Shown: positions 8,763-18,795, numbered from the stretch's first letter. The stretch is 64,000 bases of DNA from Methylophilaceae bacterium (GCA_017857755.1 JAFMCM010000002.1:1-64000), one strand, 5' to 3'. The notes: generated by a model from the letters alone, not told the origin. Program-made: numbers and translations.

Positions 8763-9365
8763 GTGTGGGAAATTATTTTAGCTGCTGGGTGGCCAATTTG
8801 GCCATTAATTTTCGCTTCAATTATTGCGTTAGCCATTATTGTTGAACGTGCCTGGGCGTTGAGAAGTGAAATTGTTGCGCCAAGTAATCTATTGCCAGAA
8901 GTGCAAAAGTGGATGGGTCAAGGCGTTGTCAATCAAGAGAGTTTAGCTAAACTTGAGATTCATTCCTTGTTGGGCAGAATTTTTGCAAGTGCATTAGCCA
9001 ATGAGAAAAATACGAGAGAGGTGATGAAAGAGTCAATTGAGGAAACTGGGCGTGCAGTAGCACATAGCCTGGAAAAATATCTTTCTACCCTTGGTACGAT
9101 TGCAACAGTGGCACCGCTACTTGGTTTACTTGGTACAGTGATTGGTATGGTGGAGTTATTTGGTGCTTTTACTAATTCAGGTCATGATGTTGCCCAATTT
9201 GCTCGAGGCATTTCGGTTGCGCTTTACAATACTGCGGCAGGTATTGTTGTGGCTGTCCCTGCCATGATTGCTTACCGATATTTCCGTTCTAAAGTGGATA
9301 CTCTGTTGCTCGATATGGAACAGCAAGCGATTAAATTAGTTGAAATTCTGCACGGTGAACGTTAA
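8763..9365 (+). CDS. exbB: MotA/TolQ/ExbB proton-channel family protein (ExbB)
   Basis: Inner-membrane subunit of a proton-driven ExbBD motor that would energise TonB- or Tol-like work at the outer membrane. It has 200 residues: one N-terminal membrane segment (about 5-27), a cytoplasmic loop, then two membrane segments (about 110-135 and 150-178) with the conserved LGTIATVAPLLGLLGTVIGM signature. It starts with GTG at 8763, supported by AGGAG about 9 bases upstream; no in-frame ATG fits. It is followed after 30 bases by exbD. No tonB is adjacent, and the pair heads a run into msbA-lpxK-kdsB, a conserved betaproteobacterial neighbourhood. Confidence 0.92.
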   Translation: MWEIILAAGWPIWPLIFASIIALAIIVERAWALRSEIVAPSNLLPEVQKWMGQGVVNQESLAKLEIHSLLGRIFASALANEKNTREVMKESIEETGRAVAHSLEKYLSTLGTIATVAPLLGLLGTVIGMVELFGAFTNSGHDVAQFARGISVALYNTAAGIVVAVPAMIAYRYFRSKVDTLLLDMEQQAIKLVEILHGER

Positions 9366-9395
9366 TCGAGTATTCAAAGTTTAAGGAAAACTAAA

Positions 9396-9815
9396 ATGAA
9401 TTTTCAACGTGGCAGAAATCACGAAGAGTTAGAAATTAACTTTATTCCGTTAATTGATGTGCTATTAGTGATTATTATCTTTTTAATCGTTAATGCAACA
9501 TTCTCGCGCACCAGTGAATTGCAAATTAATTTACCAACTGCAGAAGCAAATGTGTCTGAAGAGAAGCCGTTGATCATTACCGTTGATGTGGATGAAGCTG
9601 GTCATTTTATGGTAGAAGCTAAAGATGCTGGTACAAGTGTAGAAAGCATTGCGAATGCTTTAAAAGCCGCCGTAGATGATGGCAAAGATCCAACTATTGT
9701 GATTAATGCTGATGCGAAATCGACACACCAGTCTGTCGTGAATGTGATGGAGGCAGCACGACTTGCAAACTTCACGCATATTACTTTTGCTACGCAGTCA
9801 GGATCTAGCAATTAA
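9396..9815 (+). CDS. exbD: Biopolymer transport protein ExbD/TolR
   Basis: A 139-residue partner of ExbB. A single membrane segment (about residues 17-36) carries the essential proton-path aspartate D21 in FIPLIDVLLVIIIFL; the remainder (about 45-139) is the periplasmic domain, ending in a region with VINADAKSTHQSVVNVMEAA, characteristic of ExbD/TolR. An AAGGAAA ribosome-binding site precedes the ATG. Together with the upstream exbB it forms a proton-motive-force transducer. Whether it serves iron-siderophore receptors or another envelope task is not decided by context, since its neighbours are lipid A and Kdo genes and no TonB is present. Confidence 0.93.
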   Translation: MNFQRGRNHEELEINFIPLIDVLLVIIIFLIVNATFSRTSELQINLPTAEANVSEEKPLIITVDVDEAGHFMVEAKDAGTSVESIANALKAAVDDGKDPTIVINADAKSTHQSVVNVMEAARLANFTHITFATQSGSSN

Positions 9816-9854
9816 TCACGCTCATTTTCTTAATCTGTTTCTAGTGGGTTAAGC

Positions 9855-11612
9855 ATGTCGAAACGCTTGCGTAAACATAACGCGCTGTCAGAAATACACA
9901 ACGCTAAGGCATTGTTTTTAAGATTATTTTCTTATGCTTTGCGATATAGATACCTGCTTGTTCTGACCATCCTGGCAACGGCAGTATTGTCATTGAGCAA
10001 CACCGCTTTCTTAGCGATGATTAAGAAAGTAACAGACGAAGGATTTATGCGTGACTCATCACAGCATCTGTTTGTCCTTCCTTTGATGTTGTTTGTCTTA
10101 ATGACGGTACGCGGCGTAGCGGGATTTATCTCGATGTACAGCATGCGCTGGATTGCGCGACGTGTGGTTGAAACCCTGAGAAGAGAAGCATTTAGTCGTT
10201 TAATGCGTATGCCAGTCAGCTTTTTCGATGCTCAATCAACTGGCATTATGGTTTCTAAATTAACCTATGATGCAGAAAGACTGTCTAGCGTCGCCACCCG
10301 TACGGCGATGAACGTCTTGAGGGATGTGCTAACTGTATTTGGCTTGATTGTCTATATGTTATATCTTGATTGGCGATTGACTTTAATTTTTGCAATCGTC
10401 GCACCATTAATGGTTTTATATCTCAGAAAAACCACGCCTAAACTCCGTGCAAATGCTAAAAAAGTTCAGCTAGCTGTTGGTGAGATGACAAAAGTTTCTG
10501 AAGAGGCGATTTCTGGACAGCGGATCGTTAAAATTTTTGGTGCGCAAGATTATGAAGATAGCCGTTTTTCTCAAGTTGTGATTGACAATCGCAACTTAGA
10601 GCTCCGCTCTGCACGTATTGCTGGTCTCAATAGTTTTGTCATTGAGGTGTTAGCTGCTTTGGCATTAGCACTCGTTGTTTATTATGCATTAGGACGCTTT
10701 ACTGTTGGGGAATTTGCAGCCTTTATAGGTGCTTTGCTAATGTTGATTTCGCCTATCAAGCACATTACTGCAGCGAATGAAGATTTTCAAATTGGTTTGG
10801 CTGCAGCGCAAAGCGTGTTTAACGTAATTGACGCACCTATTGAAAATGACGATGGTGCACAAGAGATTGGCAAAATTCACGGCAACATCGAATTTAAAAA
10901 TGTCAGCTTACGTTATGACAATGCTAAACGATTGGCTTTAGACAACTTAAGCTTCACGGTCAAAAGCGGTGAGAAAGTGGCTTTGGTTGGTCGGTCGGGT
11001 GGTGGTAAGACTTCATTAATGAATCTGTTGCCACGCTTTTATGAGTTGCAAGAAGGAATGATTCTGCTCGATGGCGTTGATGTTCGTGCTTTATCCTTAA
11101 AGAATTTGCGTTCACAGTTTTCATTAGTGAGCCAAGACATTATTTTATTTAATGACACCGTATTTAATAACATTGCTTATGGCGTGTTGAGAGAGACGAG
11201 TGAAGAAGAAGTCATTAATGCAGCTAAAGCGGCCAACGCTTGGGAGTTTATTCAGCAAATGCCTAAAGGGCTGCAAAATGAAATTGGAGACAGGGGTGTC
11301 CGTCTATCTGGCGGACAACGCCAGCGCATTGCCATTGCTCGTGCAATCTTAAAAAATGCACCAATTTTATTATTAGATGAAGCCACTTCAGCGTTAGATA
11401 CCGAGTCTGAACAACATGTGCAAGCTGCTTTGGACGTGTTGATGCAAAATCGCACAAGTTTGGTCATTGCTCATCGACTTAGTACCATTGAAAATGCGGA
11501 TAGAATCCTAGTGCTAGACAAAGGTAAAATTGTTGAATCTGGTTCACACAAAACATTGCTGAGCATGAATGGCTATTACAGTAAGCTATACCAAAAAGAG
11601 TTTAACGAGTAG
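9855..11612 (+). CDS. msbA: Lipid A exporter, ABC transporter MsbA
   Basis: Half-size ABC exporter of 585 residues that flips lipid A-core from the inner to the outer leaflet of the inner membrane. The membrane domain with six segments spans about residues 30-325. The nucleotide-binding domain (about 345-585) has Walker A GRSGGGKTS at about 379-387, Q-loop FSLVSQD, signature RLSGGQRQR at about 483-491, Walker B ILLLDEATSALD and switch IAHRLST. The size matches MsbA. The downstream gene 9 bases away is lpxK, the classic msbA-lpxK pair, which supports lipid A as the cargo over other exporters of the family. Confidence 0.95.
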   Translation: MSKRLRKHNALSEIHNAKALFLRLFSYALRYRYLLVLTILATAVLSLSNTAFLAMIKKVTDEGFMRDSSQHLFVLPLMLFVLMTVRGVAGFISMYSMRWIARRVVETLRREAFSRLMRMPVSFFDAQSTGIMVSKLTYDAERLSSVATRTAMNVLRDVLTVFGLIVYMLYLDWRLTLIFAIVAPLMVLYLRKTTPKLRANAKKVQLAVGEMTKVSEEAISGQRIVKIFGAQDYEDSRFSQVVIDNRNLELRSARIAGLNSFVIEVLAALALALVVYYALGRFTVGEFAAFIGALLMLISPIKHITAANEDFQIGLAAAQSVFNVIDAPIENDDGAQEIGKIHGNIEFKNVSLRYDNAKRLALDNLSFTVKSGEKVALVGRSGGGKTSLMNLLPRFYELQEGMILLDGVDVRALSLKNLRSQFSLVSQDIILFNDTVFNNIAYGVLRETSEEEVINAAKAANAWEFIQQMPKGLQNEIGDRGVRLSGGQRQRIAIARAILKNAPILLLDEATSALDTESEQHVQAALDVLMQNRTSLVIAHRLSTIENADRILVLDKGKIVESGSHKTLLSMNGYYSKLYQKEFNE

Positions 11613-11621
11613 GCGCAAGCG

Positions 11622-12608
11622 ATGCTTAAACAAATGATTACTGCTTGGGAAAGAAAACCGCTTTTTTTTTACTTGCTACTCATACCGCTTTCTTGGTTGT
11701 TTTTACTGTTGACCGCTTTACGTCGGCTTGCCTATCAATTTGGGGTGTTATACTCAGCTCAACTGCCAGTACCCATTATCATAATCGGTAATATTAATAT
11801 GGGCGGCAGTGGCAAAACGCCAGTCGTAATATGGCTAGTCAAGCAGCTGAAAAAATACGGTTATATACCAGGTGTGATTAGTCGAGGTTACGGGGCGAAC
11901 AATGTGCAACCAGTACCTGTCGGTCAAATGAGTTTAGCGGCTGAAGTCGGTGACGAACCGCTTTTGATTGCGAGGCAAGCTGATTGCCCAGTCTGGGTTG
12001 CGAAGAATAGGGTTAAGGCTGCACGTGCATTGCTGGCAGCGCATCCGACATGTAATGTGATTGTGAGTGATGATGGTTTGCAGCATTATCGATTGCGACG
12101 TGATGTTGAAATTGCGGTAGTTGATTCAGAAAGCTTGCAGGCAAAGTATTGTTTGCCTGCAGGACCTTTGCGTGAGCCTCAGCATCGCTTGCAAACTGTG
12201 GATGCGATTGTTTGTCATACCCAGCAACAGATTGCCAACAGCTTTTCTATGCAGCTTATTGGGCAAACATTTTATAATTTAGCTAATCCTAATGAAGTCG
12301 TCTCTGCTGACTATTTTAAAGGTAAGTTGGTGAAGGCGGTAGCGGGTATTGGTAAACCTGAGCGTTTTTTTAATGGTTTGCGTGAAATGGGTGTTGTTAC
12401 TGAAGGAATTGATTTTCCTGACCATCATGCTTTTACTGCACAGGATTTAGAATCGATTTGCTGTGAAGCGCTCTTGATGACAGAAAAAGACGCGGTTAAA
12501 TGCCAGCCTTTTGCAAAAGCGCATTATTGGGTACTGCCAGTTCAAGCTGAAATAGAGGCAGGCTTATTGCCGCTCTTGCTATCCAAGCTAAAAGCGATAC
12601 AACATTGA
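11622..12608 (+). CDS. lpxK: Tetraacyldisaccharide 4'-kinase
   Basis: Phosphorylates the 4' position of the tetraacyl disaccharide to give lipid IVA, at the cytoplasmic face of the inner membrane. The 328-residue protein has an N-terminal membrane anchor (about 15-37), the LpxK P-loop NINMGGSGKTPVV (from about residue 57), SRGYG at about 90 and the SDDGLQHYRLRRD motif characteristic of the family, followed by AGPLREP. The C-terminal domain has FPDHHAFT and MTEKDAVKC, both conserved. Length is typical. It sits between msbA and ycaR-kdsB in the same direction. Confidence 0.96.
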   Translation: MLKQMITAWERKPLFFYLLLIPLSWLFLLLTALRRLAYQFGVLYSAQLPVPIIIIGNINMGGSGKTPVVIWLVKQLKKYGYIPGVISRGYGANNVQPVPVGQMSLAAEVGDEPLLIARQADCPVWVAKNRVKAARALLAAHPTCNVIVSDDGLQHYRLRRDVEIAVVDSESLQAKYCLPAGPLREPQHRLQTVDAIVCHTQQQIANSFSMQLIGQTFYNLANPNEVVSADYFKGKLVKAVAGIGKPERFFNGLREMGVVTEGIDFPDHHAFTAQDLESICCEALLMTEKDAVKCQPFAKAHYWVLPVQAEIEAGLLPLLLSKLKAIQH

Positions 12609-12632
12609 CAACAATGAAAGAGAAATAACATC

Positions 12633-12818
12633 ATGATTGATGCAAAGTTACTAGCGATATTGGTATGCCCTGTTACTAAGGGGCCCTTAATCTACAAAAA
12701 AGCACAAAACGAATTGATTTCAACATCCGCTCGGTTGGCTTACCCTGTACGTGACGGCATTCCAGTGTTGCTGGAGGAAGAAGCACGAAAACTAAGCTCA
12801 GATGAAAAGGTCGATTAG
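12633..12818 (+). CDS. ycaR: Trm112/YcaR family small protein
   Basis: A 61-residue Trm112-like protein: [19 protein letters not shown] at the start and a [16 protein letters not shown] core, the standard YcaR pattern. One CP motif remains (C12-P13) without the full set of zinc-binding cysteines, as is usual for bacterial YcaR. The role is not firmly known; Trm112 proteins elsewhere stabilise methyltransferases. The fixed position between lpxK and kdsB is conserved across proteobacteria. Its TAG stop shares a base with the GTG start of kdsB (TAGTG), so the two are translationally coupled. Confidence 0.93.
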   Translation: MIDAKLLAILVCPVTKGPLIYKKAQNELISTSARLAYPVRDGIPVLLEEEARKLSSDEKVD

Positions 12819-13558
12819 TGTCGTTTAAAGTAGTTATTCCAGCGCGATACGCAAGCTCACGTTTGCCTGGTAAGCCCTTATTAGACATTGCAGGCAAGCC
12901 GATGGTGATTCGTGTTGCCGAGCAAGCTAGTAAAAGTGGTGCGCAAGCGGTGGTGATTGCGACCGATCATGAGCAGATTATTCAGGTGGCTGATGCACAC
13001 CAAGTTGAAGCAGTGATGACGCGTATCGACCATCAATCAGGAACTGACCGAATTGCTGAAGTCGCACAAACATTCAATTGGCAAGATGATGACATTGTGG
13101 TGAATGTGCAAGGTGATGAACCGCTGATTGACCCTGCATTGATTCAAGAAGTCGCGCTTATTCTTACCCATAATCGAGTTGCTGTGATGGCAACCGCTTG
13201 TCATGCGATTAATGATGAAGCCTCAATGCATAATCCAAATGTGGTTAAAGTGGTGATGGATGTACATGGTCATGCGCTGTATTTTAGCCGGTCACCGATT
13301 CCATATCCGCGCGATGAAGCACATCAAAACCATCTAAAAGCCCATCGGCATATCGGGATTTACGCCTATCGCGTTGGTTTCTTAAAACAGTATGCGGACT
13401 TGTCTATCACAGCGTTAGAACAGATAGAAAGTTTAGAGCAGCTCAGAGTATTGCATCATGGCTATAAAATAGCGGTTACGATTACAGCGGCTGCGCCTGC
13501 GACAGGAGTAGATACGCAAACAGATTTAGATTATGTACGCAGTGTTTGGGCTGATTAA
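12818..13558 (+). CDS. kdsB: 3-deoxy-manno-octulosonate cytidylyltransferase (CMP-Kdo synthetase)
   Basis: Activates Kdo with CTP to CMP-Kdo for the lipopolysaccharide inner core, in the cytoplasm. The 246-residue protein has the nucleotide-binding signature IPARYASSRLPGKPL at about residues 7-21, NVQGDEPLI at about 92-100 and YFSRSPIPYPRD at about 150-161, all typical of KdsB. It starts with GTG, overlapping the ycaR stop by one base. It is the last gene of the plus-strand envelope run, and a converging gene (glnB) follows after 177 bases. Confidence 0.96.
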   Translation: MSFKVVIPARYASSRLPGKPLLDIAGKPMVIRVAEQASKSGAQAVVIATDHEQIIQVADAHQVEAVMTRIDHQSGTDRIAEVAQTFNWQDDDIVVNVQGDEPLIDPALIQEVALILTHNRVAVMATACHAINDEASMHNPNVVKVVMDVHGHALYFSRSPIPYPRDEAHQNHLKAHRHIGIYAYRVGFLKQYADLSITALEQIESLEQLRVLHHGYKIAVTITAAAPATGVDTQTDLDYVRSVWAD

Positions 13559-13690
13559 TCGCTTGTAATTTTCTCATTAGTTCATGCTTGATTTAAACAG
13601 GAGCCAATCATGAGGCGCGGACACATCTGGTTGGCATGGACAGATGCTGCAACAAGCTGATGAACATTTTGACGTGACATCAGTGGATGC

Positions 13691-13718
13691 GCAACTTGTA
13701 ATGGAGATTACAAGTTGC
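13691..13718. terminator. Perfect 12-bp hairpin between converging kdsB and glnB
   Basis: GCAACTTGTAAT and ATTACAAGTTGC form a perfect 12-base-pair stem with a GGAG loop. It lies between two convergent genes, which suits a bidirectional transcription end. Neither side has a run of T, so it is not a textbook intrinsic terminator, and another role (RNA stability element, protein-binding dyad) remains possible. Confidence 0.5.
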
Positions 13719-13735
13719 TAGCAGACTGTATAGCG

Positions 13736-14074
<339 letters not shown>

Positions 14075-14108
14075 TTAACTCTCCTGAACACTTCAGTAAA
14101 TTGTACTA

Positions 14109-15716
14109 CTAATTTAGTCTTAATTTGCAAGTAATTGGGTGCCTTCTATCCTTGCCAAAGCCGCGTTGGGTGATTCTGACACCAATCGGTGCTTGCCGTC
14201 GCTTATATTCGTTACGGTCAATTAATTTAGTCACATGCTTAACGTCATCCTCGCGATAGCCAAGGGCAATAATGGCATCAAGGCTTAAATCGTCTTCAAC
14301 GTAAGCTTGTACAATAGCATCTAGAATTTCGTAAGACGGCAAGCTATCCTGGTCTGTTTGGTCGTCACGTAGTTCTGCACTTGGTGCACGATTAATAATG
14401 CGTTCAGGAATGATGGCTGAGATCTGATTGCGATAATTGGCTAAACGATACACCAAGGTTTTAGGGACATCTTTTAATAATGAAAAACCACCTGCCATAT
14501 CGCCATATAAGGTGCTGTAACCAACAGCCGTTTCGGATTTATTCCCAGTTGTGATAACCATACTACCAAATTTATTAGAGAGCGCCATTAATAACATGCC
14601 CCGAATACGAGCTTGTAGATTTTCTTCAGTTGTATCTTCTGCTCTGGCACTAAATTCTTCAGATAATACGTTTTTAAATCCCTCAAATAAGGATTTGATG
14701 GGAATCAAACTATAATCCACATGCACTAACTGCGCCATTTCAATTGCATCATCAACACTCATGCTAGCCGTGTATTGTGATGACATCATCAACACTTTGA
14801 CCCGCTCTGCACCTAAAGCATCGACTGCAATAGCGAGAGTCAGTGCTGAGTCTATGCCGCCTGAAAGGCCCAGCACAACACTAGGGAAACCATTTTTATT
14901 CACATAATCAGCCAAGCCCAGTTTTAGCGCATTGTATACCATGGCTTCTATACTTAAAGCTGGAATAATAGGGGTTGCTACTGGTTGCTTATTGGCAATT
15001 TCTACATAAGCCAGCGATTCAACAAAAGACGGTAGCTGGTGGGTCACAGTGCCTTGTGAATCGAGCACAAAAGAAGCACCATCAAAGACGAGCTCGTCTT
15101 GACCACCAACCAGGTTGGTATAAATTAGGGGTAAGCCAGTTTCTTTAACACGACGAGATAACACTTCATAACGTGTCTCTAGCTTGTCCATATGATAGGG
15201 TGAAGCATTTAGTGAGAGTAAAAAAACTGCACCAGCCTCTTTGGCTTGTTGTGCTGGCGATACCTCCCAACCATCGGCGCAAATCATGACGCCAAATTTG
15301 ATGCCATTTAATTCAAACACGGCGGCTTGATTGCCTGGCTCAAAATAGCGTGCTTCATCAAAAACACTATAATTCGGTAAGACCTGTTTGTGATAAGTGG
15401 CGATTATTTGGCCGTTTTGAAGCACGCTAGCAGCATTAAAAAGCTGTTTGTTTTGGTCGTGATAATCAGGATGACCAACCAATACCGTTAAATCAGGCAA
15501 TGATTTTGCAATACGAAGCAGCGCTTTTTGATTGGCAACAATAAAGTCATGGCGAAATAATAAATCCTCTGGAGGGTAGCCGCAGAGCCCTAATTCTGGC
15601 GTCACCATTAAATCAGCCCCATTGGCTTTAGCTTGCTTTGCCAAAGCAATGATGGCATCAGCATTGCCTGTAATATCTCCAACGGACGCGTTGAACTGTG
15701 CGATAGCGATTTTCAT
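14109..15716 (-). CDS. nadE: Glutamine-dependent NAD+ synthetase
   Basis: Amidates nicotinic acid adenine dinucleotide to NAD+ using glutamine. The 535-residue two-domain form has an N-terminal nitrilase-like glutaminase (about 1-250) with the Glu (VTPELGLCGYPPEDLL), Lys (YHKQVLPNYSVFDE) and Cys (GVMICADGWE) triad, and a C-terminal synthetase (about 265-535) with P-loop LGLSGGIDSALT and TTGNKSETAVGYSTLYGDMA. The start ATG is 3 bases past the ankyrin gene's stop. The position directly upstream of the PII gene suggests joint control by nitrogen/carbon status. Confidence 0.96.
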   Translation of the reverse strand: MKIAIAQFNASVGDITGNADAIIALAKQAKANGADLMVTPELGLCGYPPEDLLFRHDFIVANQKALLRIAKSLPDLTVLVGHPDYHDQNKQLFNAASVLQNGQIIATYHKQVLPNYSVFDEARYFEPGNQAAVFELNGIKFGVMICADGWEVSPAQQAKEAGAVFLLSLNASPYHMDKLETRYEVLSRRVKETGLPLIYTNLVGGQDELVFDGASFVLDSQGTVTHQLPSFVESLAYVEIANKQPVATPIIPALSIEAMVYNALKLGLADYVNKNGFPSVVLGLSGGIDSALTLAIAVDALGAERVKVLMMSSQYTASMSVDDAIEMAQLVHVDYSLIPIKSLFEGFKNVLSEEFSARAEDTTEENLQARIRGMLLMALSNKFGSMVITTGNKSETAVGYSTLYGDMAGGFSLLKDVPKTLVYRLANYRNQISAIIPERIINRAPSAELRDDQTDQDSLPSYEILDAIVQAYVEDDLSLDAIIALGYREDDVKHVTKLIDRNEYKRRQAPIGVRITQRGFGKDRRHPITCKLRLN

Positions 15717-15719
15717 GAG

Positions 15720-16661
15720 TTAGTATTTTCCGCCAGCGCTTTTAATCAATTTTACAATTTCAGGATTTCCTTTTTTAAGTGCGTAAACATAAGGGGTTAA
15801 CCCATATTTATCACGCACTTTTAAATCAACTTGATGCGTAATGAGAAGTTGTACTAGCGCTACAGCGTCTTTATTGATTGCCATCTCTATTAAGGGAGTG
15901 TCTTGATAGTCTTGGTGATTGACGTCGGCACCATTTTTTATTAAGACCTCAGCGGCATCAAGCGCATTCTGATTAATTGCCCATGCCAATGCCGTCCAAC
16001 CAGAGGCATCTTGCCTATGAAGATCAGCACCCTGTTTAATCAGATAGGCAACAACGTCGGCATCCCCCTTTTTTGCAGCATACATGAGTGCCGTTACCTG
16101 AATCGGGTCTTGCGTGTTGATGTCTGCAGCATTTTTTAATAGTGATGCAATCGTGGCAATATCACCAGAGTGAATAGCATACATCAGAACGGTTTTTCCT
16201 TCTTTATTCTTGGTATTTGGATCCACACCATGACTAATCAGCAAATCAACTGCGCCGCTGTTTCCCTCTGCTGCTGCCATACTAAAAGCTGTCCAGCCAG
16301 TTGACTCATGTATTTTTGGGTCTGCACCTTTTGCCAACAATAGCTTCATCACGGCTAGATTATTTTTCTTTGCGGCAAACATTAGCGGCGTCCAGCCATC
16401 ACTATCTTGACCATTTAGATCGGCGCCTTTGCTGATGAGTAGCGATGCAACCTCGGTTTGATCTTTTCGGGCGGCATACATGAGTGCAGAAATACCGTCT
16501 GAATCAACCGTGTTTGGATTGACCCCGCTTTCTAATAAGCCATTCACGATAGTGACGTCACCCTTAGAGGACATTGTCAGCAAATAGGGAATGTCATCCG
16601 CCATACACGGCAGACTGATGAGTGATAGACACATCACGAGAATCAGATGGATTTTTTTCAA
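15720..16661 (-). CDS. Secreted ankyrin-repeat protein
   Basis: About 313 residues: a signal peptide at the N-terminus (KKIHLILVMCLSLISLPCMA) followed by about eight ankyrin repeats (GWTPLMFAAKKNNLAVMKLL, GKTVLMYAIHSGDIATIASL and similar) to the end. I chose the TTG at 16661, 5 bases after the sucD stop, because it puts the signal peptide at the very start; the frame could be extended to a GTG at 16706 inside sucD, which adds a basic leader without sense. It sits between sucD and nadE in a metabolic operon, yet is probably periplasmic. Ankyrin arrays mediate protein binding; the partner is unknown. Confidence 0.85.
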   Translation of the reverse strand: MKKIHLILVMCLSLISLPCMADDIPYLLTMSSKGDVTIVNGLLESGVNPNTVDSDGISALMYAARKDQTEVASLLISKGADLNGQDSDGWTPLMFAAKKNNLAVMKLLLAKGADPKIHESTGWTAFSMAAAEGNSGAVDLLISHGVDPNTKNKEGKTVLMYAIHSGDIATIASLLKNAADINTQDPIQVTALMYAAKKGDADVVAYLIKQGADLHRQDASGWTALAWAINQNALDAAEVLIKNGADVNHQDYQDTPLIEMAINKDAVALVQLLITHQVDLKVRDKYGLTPYVYALKKGNPEIVKLIKSAGGKY

Positions 16662-16665
16662 TCGC

Positions 16666-17547
16666 TTAGCCCTTTTTATGAAGAATGGCTTGCATAACCG
16701 CTTCACCTAAGCCCGCTGGCGATTGCGCTACCACAGCACCAGCGCGCTCAAGCGCTGCCATTTTATCTTCTGCACGACCAGCACCGCCAGAAATAATCGC
16801 GCCAGCGTGACCCATGCGTTTGCCTTTGGGCGCCGTTAAGCCAGCAATATAAGCTGCAACGGGCTTTGTGATATGGTTTTTGATGTAATCCGCAGCCGCC
16901 TCTTCATCACTTCCACCAATCTCGCCCACCATGATAATAGCTTCTGTTGCAGGATCTGCTTCAAATAAGGCTAAGCACTCGATAAAATTAAGGCCTTTAA
17001 CTGGGTCGCCACCAATACCAACGCAAGTCGTTTGCCCCAAACCCAACGCAGTGGTTTGATGGACGGCTTCATAAGTTAAAGTGCCCGAGCGAGAAACAAC
17101 CCCCACTTTGCCTTTTAGATGAATGCTACCTGGCATAATACCGATTTTGCATTCATCTGGTGTGATAATGCCTGGGCAGTTAGGGCCAATTAATTTGGTG
17201 CCATTGGCATCTAATGCCGCTCTAACATTAATCATATCTAAGACGGGAATACCCTCAGTGATGCAAACAACCAGTTCAATGCCAGCATCACTAGCTTCCA
17301 AAATAGAATCCGCTGCAAAAGGAGGGGGCACATAAATCACACTTGCATTTGCTTGGGTTTCACGCACGGCTTCGCGAACGGTATTAAAAACAGGTAAGCC
17401 AAGGTGTTGTTGCCCGCCTTTGCGCGGGGTGATGCCACCAACCATTTGTGTTCCGTAAGCAATCGCTTGCTCTGAGTGAAACGTACCTTGCTTGCCAGTG
17501 AAGCCTTGGCATAAAACTTTGGTGTGCTTGTTGACTAAAATACTCAT
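16666..17547 (-). CDS. sucD: Succinyl-CoA synthetase alpha subunit (ADP-forming)
   Basis: Forms the nucleotide-independent half of succinyl-CoA synthetase: CoA-binding Rossmann domain at the N-terminus ([19 protein letters not shown], about residues 12-30), [12 protein letters not shown] in the middle and the phosphohistidine loop [14 protein letters not shown] near residue 245. The length of 293 residues is standard. Its ATG overlaps the sucC stop (ATGA), indicating coupling. Malate thiokinase (MtkB) is a close relative used in the serine cycle, but no serine-cycle gene is nearby, so SucD is the better call. Confidence 0.94.
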   Translation of the reverse strand: MSILVNKHTKVLCQGFTGKQGTFHSEQAIAYGTQMVGGITPRKGGQQHLGLPVFNTVREAVRETQANASVIYVPPPFAADSILEASDAGIELVVCITEGIPVLDMINVRAALDANGTKLIGPNCPGIITPDECKIGIMPGSIHLKGKVGVVSRSGTLTYEAVHQTTALGLGQTTCVGIGGDPVKGLNFIECLALFEADPATEAIIMVGEIGGSDEEAAADYIKNHITKPVAAYIAGLTAPKGKRMGHAGAIISGGAGRAEDKMAALERAGAVVAQSPAGLGEAVMQAILHKKG

Positions 17548-18704
17548 GCGACCGCCTTTACTGCTTGTTCAGCGGCATCAGTTAAATGCTCTGCAGAGAT
17601 AATATTTAAACCACTTTCACGTAACATTTGTTTACCTAACTCAACATTGGTACCTTCTAATCGAACAACCACTGGAATCGTCATTTCTACTTCTTTTACA
17701 GCCGTAATGATACCTGTAGCAATGATGTCGCAACGCATGATACCACCAAAAATATTCACTAAAATCGCCTTAACATTTTGGTCGGCTAGAATGATTTTAA
17801 AAGCCTTTGTCACTGTTTCTGCTGTGGCACCCCCGCCAACATCCAAGAAATTGGCAGGCATGCCACCATGTAACTTAATTAAATCCATGGTTGCCATAGC
17901 AAGTCCAGCGCCATTGACCATACAGCCGATATTACCATTCAAAGCGATGTAGTTAAGACCTGAATGATGGGCTTCTGCCTCTTTAACATCATCTTGTGAC
18001 CAATCACGTAAGCCCGCAAGTGTCTTTTGGCGATAGAGCGCATTGTCGTCTATGGTCATTTTGCAGTCGAGTGCTACCAGGTGGCCATCGGTGGTTACCA
18101 CAAGAGGATTAATTTCAAGTAACGCCAAATCATTTTCAGTGAATAGTTTATATAGGCCTTTTGCTAGTTTGGTGAATTCGGCAATTTGGTCGCCGGCTAA
18201 ATTTAAGGCAAATGCGATATTGCGTGCTTGGAAATCCACCAAGCCATTTAAGGGATCACAGACCTCTTGCAGTATCTTATCGGGCTCAGTGGCGGCAATT
18301 TCTTCAATATCCATACCGCCAGCGGATGATGCCACCATGACAACCCGGTTAAGCGCGCGATCAACCAACATGGATAAATACAGTTCACGTTCAATAGGCA
18401 ATGTTTGTTCAACCAACACACGATGCACGGCTTGGCCATCTGGTGCGTTTTGATAAGTGATTAAGTTTTTGCCAAGCAAGCTACCAGCAGTCGCTTGTGC
18501 TTCGGCAGCAGAGGTGACTAATTTAACGCCACCAGCTTTGCCTCGGCCTCCAGCATGTACCTGTGCTTTAACGACCCATGCGTTTCCAGCAATTTGTTTA
18601 GTGGCGGCGGCGGCGGCCTCTTCAGATTCAACTACTTCGCCAATCGGCGTCGTGATGCCATAGCGTTGGAGTAGTTGTTTGGATTGATATTCGTGTAAGT
18701 TCAT
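17544..18704 (-). CDS. sucC: Succinyl-CoA synthetase beta subunit (ADP-forming)
   Basis: ATP-grasp subunit of succinyl-CoA synthetase, 386 residues. It begins with the invariant [12 protein letters not shown], has the nucleotide-binding [15 protein letters not shown] segment at about residues 47-61, LLEINPLVV at about 195-203 and a C-terminal ligase domain with [13 protein letters not shown] and [10 protein letters not shown]. It is the first gene of the sucC-sucD-ankyrin-nadE-glnB run; its promoter must lie between 18705 and the terminator at 18796-18827. No sucAB (2-oxoglutarate dehydrogenase) is present in the window. Confidence 0.95.
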   Translation of the reverse strand: MNLHEYQSKQLLQRYGITTPIGEVVESEEAAAAATKQIAGNAWVVKAQVHAGGRGKAGGVKLVTSAAEAQATAGSLLGKNLITYQNAPDGQAVHRVLVEQTLPIERELYLSMLVDRALNRVVMVASSAGGMDIEEIAATEPDKILQEVCDPLNGLVDFQARNIAFALNLAGDQIAEFTKLAKGLYKLFTENDLALLEINPLVVTTDGHLVALDCKMTIDDNALYRQKTLAGLRDWSQDDVKEAEAHHSGLNYIALNGNIGCMVNGAGLAMATMDLIKLHGGMPANFLDVGGGATAETVTKAFKIILADQNVKAILVNIFGGIMRCDIIATGIITAVKEVEMTIPVVVRLEGTNVELGKQMLRESGLNIISAEHLTDAAEQAVKAVA

Positions 18705-18795
18705 GAATGTAAAGTTGATGATTGATTGTTTGGTTTGTACTGGACTCTATTTTCTCGCAAAAGCTTGTTTGAGGCTAGTAAAATGCATGTAAAAC

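Noticed and set aside
17544-18704. Malate thiokinase (MtkA/MtkB) instead of succinyl-CoA synthetase
   Set aside because: These families are similar, but no serine-cycle genes are near and the sequence agrees well with the standard SucC/SucD signatures. It is left as a minor alternative.
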